A stretch of DNA of 64,000 nucleotides from positions 62,001 to 126,000 of the forward strand of contig NZ_JAAATW010000002.1 in assembly GCF_009908315.1 (NCBI RefSeq), in the 5' to 3' direction. Shown piece by piece: positions 23,521 to 31,021 of the stretch. Source of the DNA: Paragemmobacter ruber (GTDB lineage: Bacteria > Pseudomonadota > Alphaproteobacteria > Rhodobacterales > Rhodobacteraceae). A model generated the notes under the pieces. The model saw nothing but the letters and a program-made list of their open reading frames with translations. It was not told the DNA's origin and searched no databases. Position 1 is the stretch's first letter, and each line of letters begins with the position of its first letter. Position numbers and translations under genes: made by a program.

Positions 23521-24813
23521 ATGCAGACGAACTTCACCGATGCGCAGTTGGCCATCCCGGCGCTGGCGCGATCGAACGAGATCTTGCGGTCCTGCGTGCA
23601 TTGCGGGTTCTGCACCGCGACCTGCCCCACCTATCAGGTGCTGGGGGATGAGTTGGACAGCCCGCGCGGGCGGATCTACCTGATCAAGGAAATGCTGGAG
23701 ACGGGCCGGGCGGCGGATGCGCGCACGGTGAAGCATCTGGACAGGTGCCTGTCCTGCCTGTCCTGCATGACGACATGCCCTTCGGGCGTGCATTACATGC
23801 ATCTGATCGACCACGCCCGCGCCCATGTGGAGGTGACCTATAAGCGGCCTTTCACCGACCGCGCGCTGCGCTTTGTGCTGGCCAAGGTGCTGCCCTATCC
23901 GATGCGGTTCCGGCTGGCGATCCTGCTGGCCAAGGTGGGGCGGCCCTTCGCGCGGCTGATCCCCGATGCGCGGGTGCAGGCGATGCTCGACATGGTGCCG
24001 AAACGGGTGCCGCCGGTTTCACGCAACGATGATCCGCAGCGCTTTGCCCCTGCGGGCGCGCGCAAGATGCGCGTCGCGCTGATGACGGGCTGCGCGCAGA
24101 AGGCGCTGAACACCGATATCAACGATGCCACGATCCGCCTGCTGACGCGGCTGGGCTGCGAGGTGGTGGTGCCCCGCGGCATGGGGTGCTGCGGCGCGCT
24201 GACCCATCACATGGGGCGCGAGGATGAGGCGCATGGTTTTGCCGCCGCAAACATCCGCGCCTTCATGGCCGAGGTTGCGGGGGACGGGCTGGATGCGATC
24301 GTCATCAACACATCCGGCTGCGGGACGACGGTGAAGGATTACGGGCATATGTTCCGAAACGATCCCCTGGCGGCGGATGCGGCGCGGGTGGCGGGGCTGG
24401 CTTGCGACATATCGGAACTGCTGGTGCGGATCGGGCTGCCCGAAGGGGCGGCGAAGGGTCTGCGCGTGGCCTATCACGCGGCCTGTTCGCTGCAGCACGG
24501 CCAGCAGGTGAAGACGGCGCCGAAGGATCTTTTGCGCCGGGCCGGGTTCGAGGTGGTGGAACCGGCGGACAGCCATCTGTGCTGCGGATCGGCGGGGACC
24601 TACAACCTGCTGCAGCCCGAGATTTCGAAGGCGTTGAAGGCGCGCAAGGTGCGCACGCTGGAGGCGCGCGCGCCGGATCTGATCGCGGCGGGCAATATCG
24701 GCTGCATGATGCAGATCGGATCGGGGACCGCGGTGCCGGTGGTGCATACGGTGGAACTGCTGGATTGGGCGACGGGTGGGCCCAAGCCCCGCGCGCTGGG
24801 TCAGGCGGGGTAG
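23521..24813 (+). CDS. glcF: Glycolate oxidase iron-sulfur subunit GlcF
   Basis: A 430-aa electron-transfer subunit. Two ferredoxin-type 4Fe-4S motifs lie near the N-terminus: C25-x2-C28-x2-C31-x3-C35P and C76-x2-C79-x2-C82-x3-C86P. Two cysteine-rich CCG domains follow (GMGCCGALTHHMG, and HLCCGSAGTYNLLQ). It passes electrons from GlcD/E to the quinone pool at the cytoplasmic membrane. It is the last gene of the glc operon, followed by an AT-rich hairpin 20 bp after the stop. Confidence 0.96.
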   Translation: MQTNFTDAQLAIPALARSNEILRSCVHCGFCTATCPTYQVLGDELDSPRGRIYLIKEMLETGRAADARTVKHLDRCLSCLSCMTTCPSGVHYMHLIDHARAHVEVTYKRPFTDRALRFVLAKVLPYPMRFRLAILLAKVGRPFARLIPDARVQAMLDMVPKRVPPVSRNDDPQRFAPAGARKMRVALMTGCAQKALNTDINDATIRLLTRLGCEVVVPRGMGCCGALTHHMGREDEAHGFAAANIRAFMAEVAGDGLDAIVINTSGCGTTVKDYGHMFRNDPLAADAARVAGLACDISELLVRIGLPEGAAKGLRVAYHAACSLQHGQQVKTAPKDLLRRAGFEVVEPADSHLCCGSAGTYNLLQPEISKALKARKVRTLEARAPDLIAAGNIGCMMQIGSGTAVPVVHTVELLDWATGGPKPRALGQAG

Positions 24814-24832
24814 GGGCCACCCCCGGCGCAGG

Positions 24833-24853
24833 AAAATTCTGACGCAGAATTTT
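24833..24853 (+). terminator. AT-rich hairpin after glcF
   Basis: AAAATTCT (24833-24840) and AGAATTTT (24846-24853) form a perfect 8-bp stem with a GACGC loop, 20 bp past the glcF stop. The right arm ends in TTTT, giving a short U-run. It probably ends or protects the glc transcript and belongs to the AT-rich palindrome class seen elsewhere here. Confidence 0.6.
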
Positions 24854-24940
24854 GGGCGATGTCCGTGCCGGACGTCGCCTTATCCAAGGCGGGCGATAGG
24901 CTGCCACGGATACCCCTGCGCGGGTGGCGGCGGGGGCATG

Positions 24941-24963
24941 GGTATTTGGGCCAAGATGAAGCC
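24941..24963 (+). repeat. Composite intergenic element core (copy d)
   Basis: GGTATTTGGGCCAAGATGAA followed by GCC matches the core of the copies at 2959 and 39299. The preceding 40 bp is G+C-rich but I see no perfect hairpin. It lies between glcF and the first trypsin-like protease gene. Confidence 0.6.
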
Positions 24964-25104
24964 CGAAGGCGTGGTTTGCTGCATCGGTCGGGCGGGGCTT
25001 TCGGTCTTTGGCGAGTGGGGCGCTGGACGTGTGTCTGGCGGGCTGTCAAACTTATGCCGGAATGGCGGGGTAGCGGACATGGCGGCCCTGAGAGAAGGTG
25101 TGGA

Positions 25105-25896
25105 ATGCGTGCTCTTGCCCTTGCGCTCTGTCTGATCGGCGGCCCTGCCCTGGCCGAGGGGCCGACGATGCGCGCTTTGCAGACCGTGCAGGACGGCAAG
25201 GGCTGGCAGGCGGTGGGGCGCATCGAGCTGGGCGACCGGGGGTTCTGCACCGGGGCGCTGATCGCCGATGACCTTGTGCTGACCGCCGCGCATTGCCTGT
25301 TTGACAAGGAGACGGGCGCGCGCATCGCGGATGGGGATTTGCGATTCCTTGCGGGGTGGAGGAATGGCCGGGCGGAGGCCTATCGCAACGTGGCGCGCGC
25401 GCTGCCGCATCCGGGATACCGGTTCGACGTGGGCGAGGATCTGGTGAATGTCGGCGTCGATCTGGCGCTGCTTCGGCTGGACCAGCCGATCCGTCTGCCG
25501 CAGGTCGCGCCTTTTGCCACCGACTGGTCGCCCCTGATGGGCGAGGAGGTGGGGATCGTGTCCTATGCGATGGACCGGTCCGAGGCGCCATCCCTGCAGG
25601 AAGTGTGCGAGGTCATGGCGCAGCGCACCGATCTGATGGTGCTGAGCTGCGCGGTGGAGTTTGGCGCCTCGGGCGCGCCGGTCTTTGTGCTGCGCGATGG
25701 CGAGGTGCGCATCGTGTCTGTCGTGTCGGCCAAGGCGGCGGTGGAGGGGCGGCCCGTGGCGCTGGCCGTGCCGTTGATGGAACCTCTGGCCACGTTGCAG
25801 GCCGAGATGGCGGCAGGCGCGCCGCGCGCGGCGCCGGGGCCGAAGGTTCTGTCGGGGGGCAGTGGTGGGGCGAAGTTCATCAAGGTCGCGCCCTGA
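25105..25896 (+). CDS. Secreted trypsin-like serine protease (S1 family), copy 1
   Basis: A 263-aa chymotrypsin-fold protease with an N-terminal signal peptide (MRALALALCLIGGPALA, cleavage about residue 17). The catalytic triad is visible: His in VLTAAHC, Asp in VDLALLRL and Ser in FGASGAPVF (the family more often has GDSGGP/GxSGSP). Three Cys beyond the active-site region suggest disulfides. The C-terminus carries a short Gly-rich tail, GGSGGAKFIKV, also found in the paralogue at 26756. The start at 25105 is the only ATG giving a signal peptide and has AGAGAAGGTG upstream. It is probably periplasmic. An Hsp20 gene lies between the two paralogues. Confidence 0.87.
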   Translation: MRALALALCLIGGPALAEGPTMRALQTVQDGKGWQAVGRIELGDRGFCTGALIADDLVLTAAHCLFDKETGARIADGDLRFLAGWRNGRAEAYRNVARALPHPGYRFDVGEDLVNVGVDLALLRLDQPIRLPQVAPFATDWSPLMGEEVGIVSYAMDRSEAPSLQEVCEVMAQRTDLMVLSCAVEFGASGAPVFVLRDGEVRIVSVVSAKAAVEGRPVALAVPLMEPLATLQAEMAAGAPRAAPGPKVLSGGSGGAKFIKVAP

Positions 25897-25917
25897 ACGG
25901 CGGCGGGCGGCGGGGGG

Positions 25918-25948
25918 CTTGAAAGGGCGGACGCGCCTTCCCAGATCT
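25918..25948 (+). promoter_or_regulatory. Candidate RpoH (heat-shock sigma) promoter for the Hsp20 gene
   Basis: CTTGAAA (25918-25924) is separated by 15 bp from CCCAGATCT (25940-25948), resembling the heat-shock pattern CTTGAAA-N13-15-CCCCATnT. It ends about 95 bp before the Hsp20 ATG. The -35 match is perfect and the -10 match partial. Confidence 0.5.
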
Positions 25949-26042
25949 AGGGGGCAGCGGCGCCTGTGACAGGGCCGGTGCGTTTCCCGCCCGTCCCTTG
26001 CGGAGGGCATCACATAGCATCGCTCACTGGAGGATGACCCAC

Positions 26043-26516
26043 ATGCGAACCCTTGATTTCGCCCCGCTTTACCGTGCGACCGTCGGCTTTGACCGGATCG
26101 CCGACCTGATGGATCGCGTGCTGTCGACCGATGTCGCCCAGCCCACCTATCCGCCCTACAACATCGAAAAGACCGCCGAGGATGCCTATCGCATCTCGAT
26201 CGCCGTGGCTGGGTTCACGCCTGAGGAACTGGCCGTCGAGATCAAGGATGGCACACTGGTGGTGACGGCCCGCAAGGCCGCCGATGACGCCGGCAAGACC
26301 TATCTGCATCGCGGGATCGCGACCCGTGCCTTCGAGCGGCGCTTTGCGCTGGCCGATCATGTGCGCGTGTCGGGCGCGGTGCATGAACATGGCATGCTGC
26401 ATATTGAACTGCTGCGCGAAACGCCCGAGGCGTTGAAGCCGCGCCGGATCGAGATTTCGGCATCGGGCGCGACTGGGGCGCCGGTTCTGGAAGGGACGGC
26501 GCGCGACGCCAACTGA
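26043..26516 (+). CDS. Hsp20 / alpha-crystallin-type small heat-shock protein
   Basis: A 157-aa holdase chaperone of the IbpA type. The N-terminus MRTLDFAPLYRATVGFDRI is characteristic of alphaproteobacterial class A small Hsps. The alpha-crystallin domain (about 35-125) has YNIEKTAEDAYRISIAVAGF, the LHRGIATRAFERRFALADHV block and the GMLHIELLRETPEA strand. A C-terminal RRIEI provides the IxI-like oligomerisation motif. The ATG at 26043 is preferred over the one at 26034 because GGAGG stands 9 nt before it. It lies between the two trypsin-like protease genes. A good terminator follows at 26543. Confidence 0.94.
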   Translation: MRTLDFAPLYRATVGFDRIADLMDRVLSTDVAQPTYPPYNIEKTAEDAYRISIAVAGFTPEELAVEIKDGTLVVTARKAADDAGKTYLHRGIATRAFERRFALADHVRVSGAVHEHGMLHIELLRETPEALKPRRIEISASGATGAPVLEGTARDAN

Positions 26517-26542
26517 CGGGTCCGTTCAGGATCACGATGGAA

Positions 26543-26568
26543 GGGGTGCCCGCACGGGCGCCCCTTTT
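26543..26568 (+). terminator. Intrinsic terminator after the Hsp20 gene
   Basis: GGGGTGCCCG (26543-26552) pairs with CGGGCGCCCC (26555-26564) in a 10-bp stem with one G-U pair. TTTT follows at 26565-26568. It lies 27 bp after the Hsp20 stop, so Hsp20 looks monocistronic. Confidence 0.8.
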
Positions 26569-26755
26569 GCACATTCAGCGCCCGGCACGGGCCGCGGGCG
26601 CGGCAAAAGGTGCGCTGTCGTTGCCTGCGGTGCGCCTCAGGGCGCCCCGGTGATTGGCCCCGGTGATCGCCCCGGTGGTTGCGTTTCTCTGCCGTTTTTC
26701 CGCCAGCATCGCGTGGCAGTCTGCCGATCAAGACGCGCGATGGTGGAGCATGGGG

Positions 26756-27580
26756 ATGCGTGGCGTTCTGGTCTGTCTGGCCCTTCTGGCACATCCGGCC
26801 TTGGCGGGGGATGGAAATCTGCGCCCGCTTGAGACCGGCGTGGTGGCCGGGCGGTGGGCGGCGGTCGGGCGGATTGATTTCGGGTCAGACGGGTTTTGCA
26901 CCGGCACCCTGATTGCGCCGGATGTGGTGCTTACGGCGGCGCATTGTCTTTACGACATGACGACGGGAGAGCCCTTTGCGCCATCGGAAGTGACCTTCCG
27001 TGCCGGATGGCGCGATGGCCGGGCCGAGGCGGATCGTGCGGTCGCGATGCTTTTGCCCCATCCCGGTTTCCAGCCCGGCCTGGATGGGGATGTCGAGGCG
27101 CGCAGAACACAGACCAGCCATGACATCGGTCTGATCAAGCTGGCGGAGCCGATCCTCCTGCCCTCGATCACGCCGGCGCCGACGGGATCGGTTCCGCGGG
27201 GCGGCGACCGGGTGGAGATCGTGTCCTATGCCAAGGACCGGTCAGAGGCGGCGTCGCTGCAGGATGTCTGTTCGGTGCTGGGTGTCGAGGGCCGGGTGGC
27301 CGTGCTGGATTGCCCGGTGGAGTTTGGCGCGTCAGGCTCGCCTGTGTTCCGCGACACTGCCTATGGGTCGGAAGTCGTATCCGTCATTTCCGCGAAGGCA
27401 GAGATGAATGGCAGGCCTGTCGCCATCGCCGTTCCGATCGCGGGGGTGGTGACCGGCCTGATGGCCGAGTTGGACCGCGCGGCGCGGAAGGCGGCGCCAG
27501 AGGTGCGGATGATTTCGGGCGCGGGTGGCGGTATGGGCGCGGGTGGGGCCAAGTTCCTGCGGGTGGGCGAGGCGCCCTGA
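26756..27580 (+). CDS. Secreted trypsin-like serine protease (S1 family), copy 2
   Basis: A 274-aa paralogue of the protease at 25105. The signal peptide is MRGVLVCLALLAHPALA. The mature N-terminus (LRPLETGVVAGRWAAVGRIDFGSDGFCTGTLIAPDVVLTAAHC) lines up with copy 1. Triad: His in LTAAHC, Asp in SHDIGLIKL and Ser in FGASGSPVF. Both copies share EIVSYAKDRSEAASLQ/VGIVSYAMDRSEAPSLQ and a Gly-rich C-terminal tail ending GGAKFLRV. The start at 26756 gives the signal peptide and has GGAG 8 nt upstream. It is probably an old tandem duplication interrupted by the Hsp20 gene. No substrate can be deduced. Confidence 0.87.
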   Translation: MRGVLVCLALLAHPALAGDGNLRPLETGVVAGRWAAVGRIDFGSDGFCTGTLIAPDVVLTAAHCLYDMTTGEPFAPSEVTFRAGWRDGRAEADRAVAMLLPHPGFQPGLDGDVEARRTQTSHDIGLIKLAEPILLPSITPAPTGSVPRGGDRVEIVSYAKDRSEAASLQDVCSVLGVEGRVAVLDCPVEFGASGSPVFRDTAYGSEVVSVISAKAEMNGRPVAIAVPIAGVVTGLMAELDRAARKAAPEVRMISGAGGGMGAGGAKFLRVGEAP

Positions 27581-27614
27581 TCGGGACGCCGCGCCGAGGT
27601 TTGCCACAGATCGC

Positions 27615-27651
27615 GGGGCGCGCGCCCCCCCCCGGAAGCGCGCCCCTTCTT
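27615..27651. terminator. Hairpin between convergent protease and peptidoglycan-binding genes
   Basis: GGGGCGCGC (27615-27623) pairs with GCGCGCCCC (27638-27646) across a 14-nt C-rich loop and is followed by TTCTT on the plus strand. It is the likely end of the copy 2 protease transcript and, in reverse, possibly of the gene ending at 27655. Confidence 0.55.
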
Positions 27652-27654
27652 CGA

Positions 27655-28173
27655 TCAGTAGATCAGGCTGTCATAGACGGTATAGGCGCCGGATGCGCTG
27701 TCGATGCGCCCGCCAAGGCCACGGTCGGCGGCATAGGATGCGACCGCGCGGAAGGTGGCCGGGCCAAAGACGCCGTCGATGCCGCCATAGTAGTAGCCCT
27801 GCCGCGCCAGTTGCCGCTGGATCGCCCGGCGTTCGGTGGGGCTATAGCTTTTGAACGCCTGCGCGGCGGCAGAGGTGGACAGGGCGGGGCGCGTCGGCTG
27901 TGCGAAGTAGCTGGGCTGATGCGGCGTGTGGGGCGCGTAGTATTGCGGTTGCGGCTGTGCGCGCGGCGGCGCGTAGTAGCGCGGTTGCGCCTGGGCGCGG
28001 TTGTTGAGGTTGTTCAGCACCGTGCCCACGATGACCGTGGCGGCGACGCCCTTGAGGAAGTCGCGCTCACGCTGGCCGGCCTGCACGGGCGCGGCGGTGG
28101 TGGCGACAAGGGACAGGGCCGCGACGGCGGCGGTGGCGACAGAGCGGAGACGCGGCATTGTGTTGGGCAGCAT
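27655..28173 (-). CDS. Secreted peptidoglycan-binding-domain protein
   Basis: A 172-aa exported protein. The signal peptide is MLPNTMPRLRSVATAAVAALSLVATTAAPVQA. A Pro/Gln/Tyr-rich low-complexity linker follows (repeated QPxYYAPP-like units). The C-terminal ~70 residues form a PG_binding_1 domain: ERRAIQRQLARQGYYYGGIDGVFGPATFRAVASYAAD. No catalytic domain is visible. It probably sits in the periplasm against the wall. The start at 28173 has AAAGGA 6 nt upstream. Confidence 0.85.
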   Translation of the reverse strand: MLPNTMPRLRSVATAAVAALSLVATTAAPVQAGQRERDFLKGVAATVIVGTVLNNLNNRAQAQPRYYAPPRAQPQPQYYAPHTPHQPSYFAQPTRPALSTSAAAQAFKSYSPTERRAIQRQLARQGYYYGGIDGVFGPATFRAVASYAADRGLGGRIDSASGAYTVYDSLIY

Positions 28174-28296
28174 GATCAATCCTTTCGACGGTTCGGCGGG
28201 ATGCCTTGCCACCGACATGGGTGCGGGGGCGCTGCTAGGCAAAATCGCAAGGGTGATATGCGATAACAACGGCTGGTCGCGGCTGTTGTCCCAGTG

Positions 28297-28572
28297 CTAA
28301 CCCATGGACATTGGCGGCTTTTGCGCCGCGCGGTCGAGCCATCTGATCAGCCAGTCCACCCGACGGATCGCCTGACGCCGCGCTTCGATATCGCCCTGTG
28401 TGACCGGTTCCACGGTAATGGCATCGGCGAGGCGGTAGAGTTCGGTCGCCACGTCGATGCGTTCGGCTTCGGTCAGGTTCATCAGGCCGTCCTCGATGGT
28501 GCGTTGGGCAAGGCGGCGCAGGAAGTCGGGCATGTCGTCGGTGTGCTGGATCATCGGAGGTCCAATTGTCAT
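28297..28572 (-). CDS. Small hypothetical protein, divergent from TetR regulator
   Basis: A 91-aa charged, helical soluble protein with no signal or membrane segment (DDMPDFLRRLAQRTIEDGLMNLTEAERIDVATELYRLADAI, ending RRVDWLIRWLDRAAQKPPMSMG). Family not recognised. The start could also be Met7 (28554). It shares a 94-bp AT-rich divergent region, rich in ATTGTCA/TGACAAT half-sites, with the TetR gene, so joint control is plausible. Confidence 0.6.
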   Translation of the reverse strand: MTIGPPMIQHTDDMPDFLRRLAQRTIEDGLMNLTEAERIDVATELYRLADAITVEPVTQGDIEARRQAIRRVDWLIRWLDRAAQKPPMSMG

Positions 28573-28666
28573 CTCATTTACATTGTCAATTCAATTAAGA
28601 TTTGTGACTGAAATCTGCAAGACAATGTCTTTGACAATTTCTGCATAGCCGCTACACCCCCATCGC
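28573..28666. promoter_or_regulatory. Divergent promoter/operator region of the TetR gene
   Basis: AT-rich, with several copies of one half-site: ATTGTCA at 28565 and 28583, TGACAAT near 28632, and a 13-bp near-perfect palindrome AAGACAATGTCTT at 28619-28631. Repeated dyads next to a TetR gene are the usual sign of an autoregulatory operator. Confidence 0.55.
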
Positions 28667-29296
28667 ATGACCCGCAGTTACACTCTTTCCGAACCGGCCC
28701 GCGCGCGGCGCGACGCGCAGCGACAGTCCACCCGGCAGGCGCTTTTGGCGGCCGCCCGAAGCATCGCCGCCGAGCGGGGGGTGGAGGCGATTTCGGTGGT
28801 GGAGGTGGCGCGCCGGGCGGGCGTGTCGCATAGCCTGATCAACGCCTATTTCGACGGCAAGGCCGGGCTGATCGCCGCGCTCGTCAAGGAAGGCTATTCG
28901 GTGTTGCTGGCCCGGACCGAAGAGATCGCAGCCCGCCCGGGGGATGCGGTGGAACGGCTGCGCCGGGTGCTGGAGGATTGGGCGCGGTTCGATCTGGCCG
29001 ATCCGCGCCTGCTCAAGGTGTTGCAGGCGCATGGCTGGACCTGGTCCAGCGCGGCCGAGGCCGAGAACAGGGCGGATCGCGGGGCCTTCCTCGCCCCTGT
29101 CGCGCGCCTGATCGAAGAGGGGCAGGCGACAGGCACCATCCGCCCGCATCTTGCGCAGTCTGACGCGCTGGCCGGTCTCTGGGCGATCTACACGGTGGGG
29201 ATGCGCGAGGCGGTCTTTTCAGAACCCACCCCTTCGCCCGAGGAGGCGGTGGCCATGCTCTGGGGGCCGCTCACGGCGCTTCTGCTGCCGGTCTGA
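28667..29296 (+). CDS. TetR/AcrR-family transcriptional regulator
   Basis: A 209-aa repressor. The N-terminal helix-turn-helix (about 20-65) reads RQALLAAARSIAAERGVEAISVVEVARRAGVSHSLINAYFDGKAGLIAALV, with the usual YFDGK ending the recognition helix. The C-terminal ligand/dimer domain is all-helical (AVERLRRVLEDWARFDLADPRLLKVLQAHGWTWSSA). The ligand is unknown. Neighbours are a divergent small ORF and, convergent and downstream, a tiny lipoprotein and succinate-semialdehyde dehydrogenase. Confidence 0.9.
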   Translation: MTRSYTLSEPARARRDAQRQSTRQALLAAARSIAAERGVEAISVVEVARRAGVSHSLINAYFDGKAGLIAALVKEGYSVLLARTEEIAARPGDAVERLRRVLEDWARFDLADPRLLKVLQAHGWTWSSAAEAENRADRGAFLAPVARLIEEGQATGTIRPHLAQSDALAGLWAIYTVGMREAVFSEPTPSPEEAVAMLWGPLTALLLPV

Positions 29297-29325
29297 CTGG
29301 CCCGGCACGGCAGTCTCGGGGCAGG

Positions 29326-29412
29326 TCAGATCAGCGGCAGGATCGGCACCCCGCGCCCGCAGGCCGCAAGCGCGAGGCAGAGGAGCAGAAGGATGGCCGG
29401 GCGCAGCGCCAT
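29326..29412 (-). CDS. Tiny lipoprotein (28 aa) downstream of gabD
   Basis: A 28-codon reading frame beginning 4 nt after the gabD stop. It consists almost entirely of a lipoprotein signal: MALRPAILLLLCLALAAC with lipobox LAAC (Cys18), then a 10-residue mature peptide ending VPILPLI. The ATG-to-stop frame, close coupling and textbook lipobox make it credible despite its size. Entericidin-like membrane-stress lipopeptides are similar in form, but no family is recognised. Confidence 0.55.
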   Translation of the reverse strand: MALRPAILLLLCLALAACGRGVPILPLI

Positions 29413-29416
29413 GGCG

Positions 29417-30895
29417 TCACAGGCTGAGGCAGATGTATTTCATCTCCAGATAGTCCTCCATCCCGTGATGGCTGCCTTCGCGGCCAAGGCCGGATTGTTT
29501 CACCCCGCCAAAGGGGGCCACTTCGGTGGAGATCAGGCCCGTGTTCACGCCCACCATGCCGTATTCCAGCGCCTCTTGCACGCGGGTGATGCGGCCGATG
29601 TCGCGGGCGTAGAAATAGGAGGCGAGGCCGAAGATCGTGGCATTGGCCAGTTCGATCACCTCTTCCTCGGTCTCGAACTTGAACAGGGGGGCGAGCGGGC
29701 CGAAGGTTTCTTCGTTCGTCACCAGCATGTCGGTGGTGACGCCGGTCAGGATGGTGGGCTGGAAGAAGGACCCGCCCAGTTCGTGACGCTTGCCGCCGGT
29801 TTCCACCTTTGCGCCTTTGGACAGGGCGTCGGAGATGTGTTCCTCTACCTTCAGGACGGCCTTTTCGTTGATCAGCGGGCCGAAGGTCACGTCTTCCGTC
29901 AGGCCGTCGCCGACCTTGGTCTTGGCCACGGCTTCCGCCAGTTTCCTGGCGAAAGCGTCATAGACGCCGGCCTGCACATAGATGCGGTTGGCGCAGACGC
30001 AGGTCTGGCCGTTGTTGCGGAACTTGGAGATCATGGCGCCCTGCACGGCGGCATCCAGATCGGCATCGTCGAACACGATGAAGGGCGCGTTGCCGCCCAG
30101 TTCCATCGAACATTTCATCACCTGATCCGCCGCCTGCCGCAGCAGGATGCGCCCCACTTCGGTAGAACCGGTGAAGGTGAGTTTGCGCACCGCGTGGTTT
30201 TCGCAGAATTCCTTGCCGATGGCCGAGGAATGGGTGGAGGTGATGACCGAGAAGATCCCCGCAGGCAGGCCCGCCCGTTCCCCCAGCAGCGCCATGGCCA
30301 GCGCCGAAAGGGGCGTCTCGGCGGCAGGGCGCGCGACAAAGCCGCAGCCCGCGGCGAGGGCCGGGCCAACCTTGCGCGCGATCATCGCATTGGGGAAGTT
30401 CCACGGCGTGATGGAACCCACCACCCCGATGGGCTGCTTGATCACCGTGATGCGCTTGTCGCGCTGGTGGCCGGGAATGGTTTCGCCATAGACGCGCTTG
30501 GCCTCTTCCCCGAACCATTCGATGAAGGAGGCGCCATAAGCGACCTCGCCCTTTGCCTCGGCCAGCGGTTTGCCCATCTCGGCGGTCAGGATTTTGCCAA
30601 GGTCATCCTGATTGGCCATCATCAGATCGAACCACTTGCGCAGGATAGCGGCGCGTTCTTTGCCGGTGCGGGCGGCCCAGTCCTTCATCGCCTTTTGCGC
30701 GGCGTCGATGGCGCGGGCGGTTTCGGCCCGGCCCAGATTGGGCAGGTGGCAGATCACATCGCCGCGGGCGGGGTTCGTCACTTCGAAGGTCGTGCCATCA
30801 TCGGCGTCGATCCACTGGCCTGCGACATAGGCCTTGGTGACCAGAAGCGTCGGGTCTTTCAGAAGCGACGCAAGGTTGGTGACGGAATCGAGCAT
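29417..30895 (-). CDS. gabD: NAD(P)-dependent succinate-semialdehyde dehydrogenase
   Basis: A 492-aa aldehyde dehydrogenase of the GabD type, oxidising succinate semialdehyde to succinate (GABA shunt). ITPWNFPNAMIARKVGPALAAGCG forms the NAD(P)-binding region and FTGSTEVGRIL the Rossmann turn. MELGGNAPFIVFDDADLD carries the catalytic Glu, NNGQTCVCANR the catalytic Cys, and EETFGPLAPLFKF and GGVKQSGLGREGSHHG the C-terminal signatures. GGAGG is 5 nt before the ATG. No GABA transaminase gene lies nearby. A tiny lipoprotein gene follows directly. Confidence 0.94.
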   Translation of the reverse strand: MLDSVTNLASLLKDPTLLVTKAYVAGQWIDADDGTTFEVTNPARGDVICHLPNLGRAETARAIDAAQKAMKDWAARTGKERAAILRKWFDLMMANQDDLGKILTAEMGKPLAEAKGEVAYGASFIEWFGEEAKRVYGETIPGHQRDKRITVIKQPIGVVGSITPWNFPNAMIARKVGPALAAGCGFVARPAAETPLSALAMALLGERAGLPAGIFSVITSTHSSAIGKEFCENHAVRKLTFTGSTEVGRILLRQAADQVMKCSMELGGNAPFIVFDDADLDAAVQGAMISKFRNNGQTCVCANRIYVQAGVYDAFARKLAEAVAKTKVGDGLTEDVTFGPLINEKAVLKVEEHISDALSKGAKVETGGKRHELGGSFFQPTILTGVTTDMLVTNEETFGPLAPLFKFETEEEVIELANATIFGLASYFYARDIGRITRVQEALEYGMVGVNTGLISTEVAPFGGVKQSGLGREGSHHGMEDYLEMKYICLSL

Positions 30896-31021
30896 GGGGG
30901 CCTCCGGCGTTTCGGGTTATGGATGGATGCATCCGCGATGGGGGGCTTGTCCAGTTCCGGCGCGGAAAAAGCGCGGCCTCGGCCGGGAATTTTGATCAAA
31001 TCGGCGGAAACGGAAGCGAAG

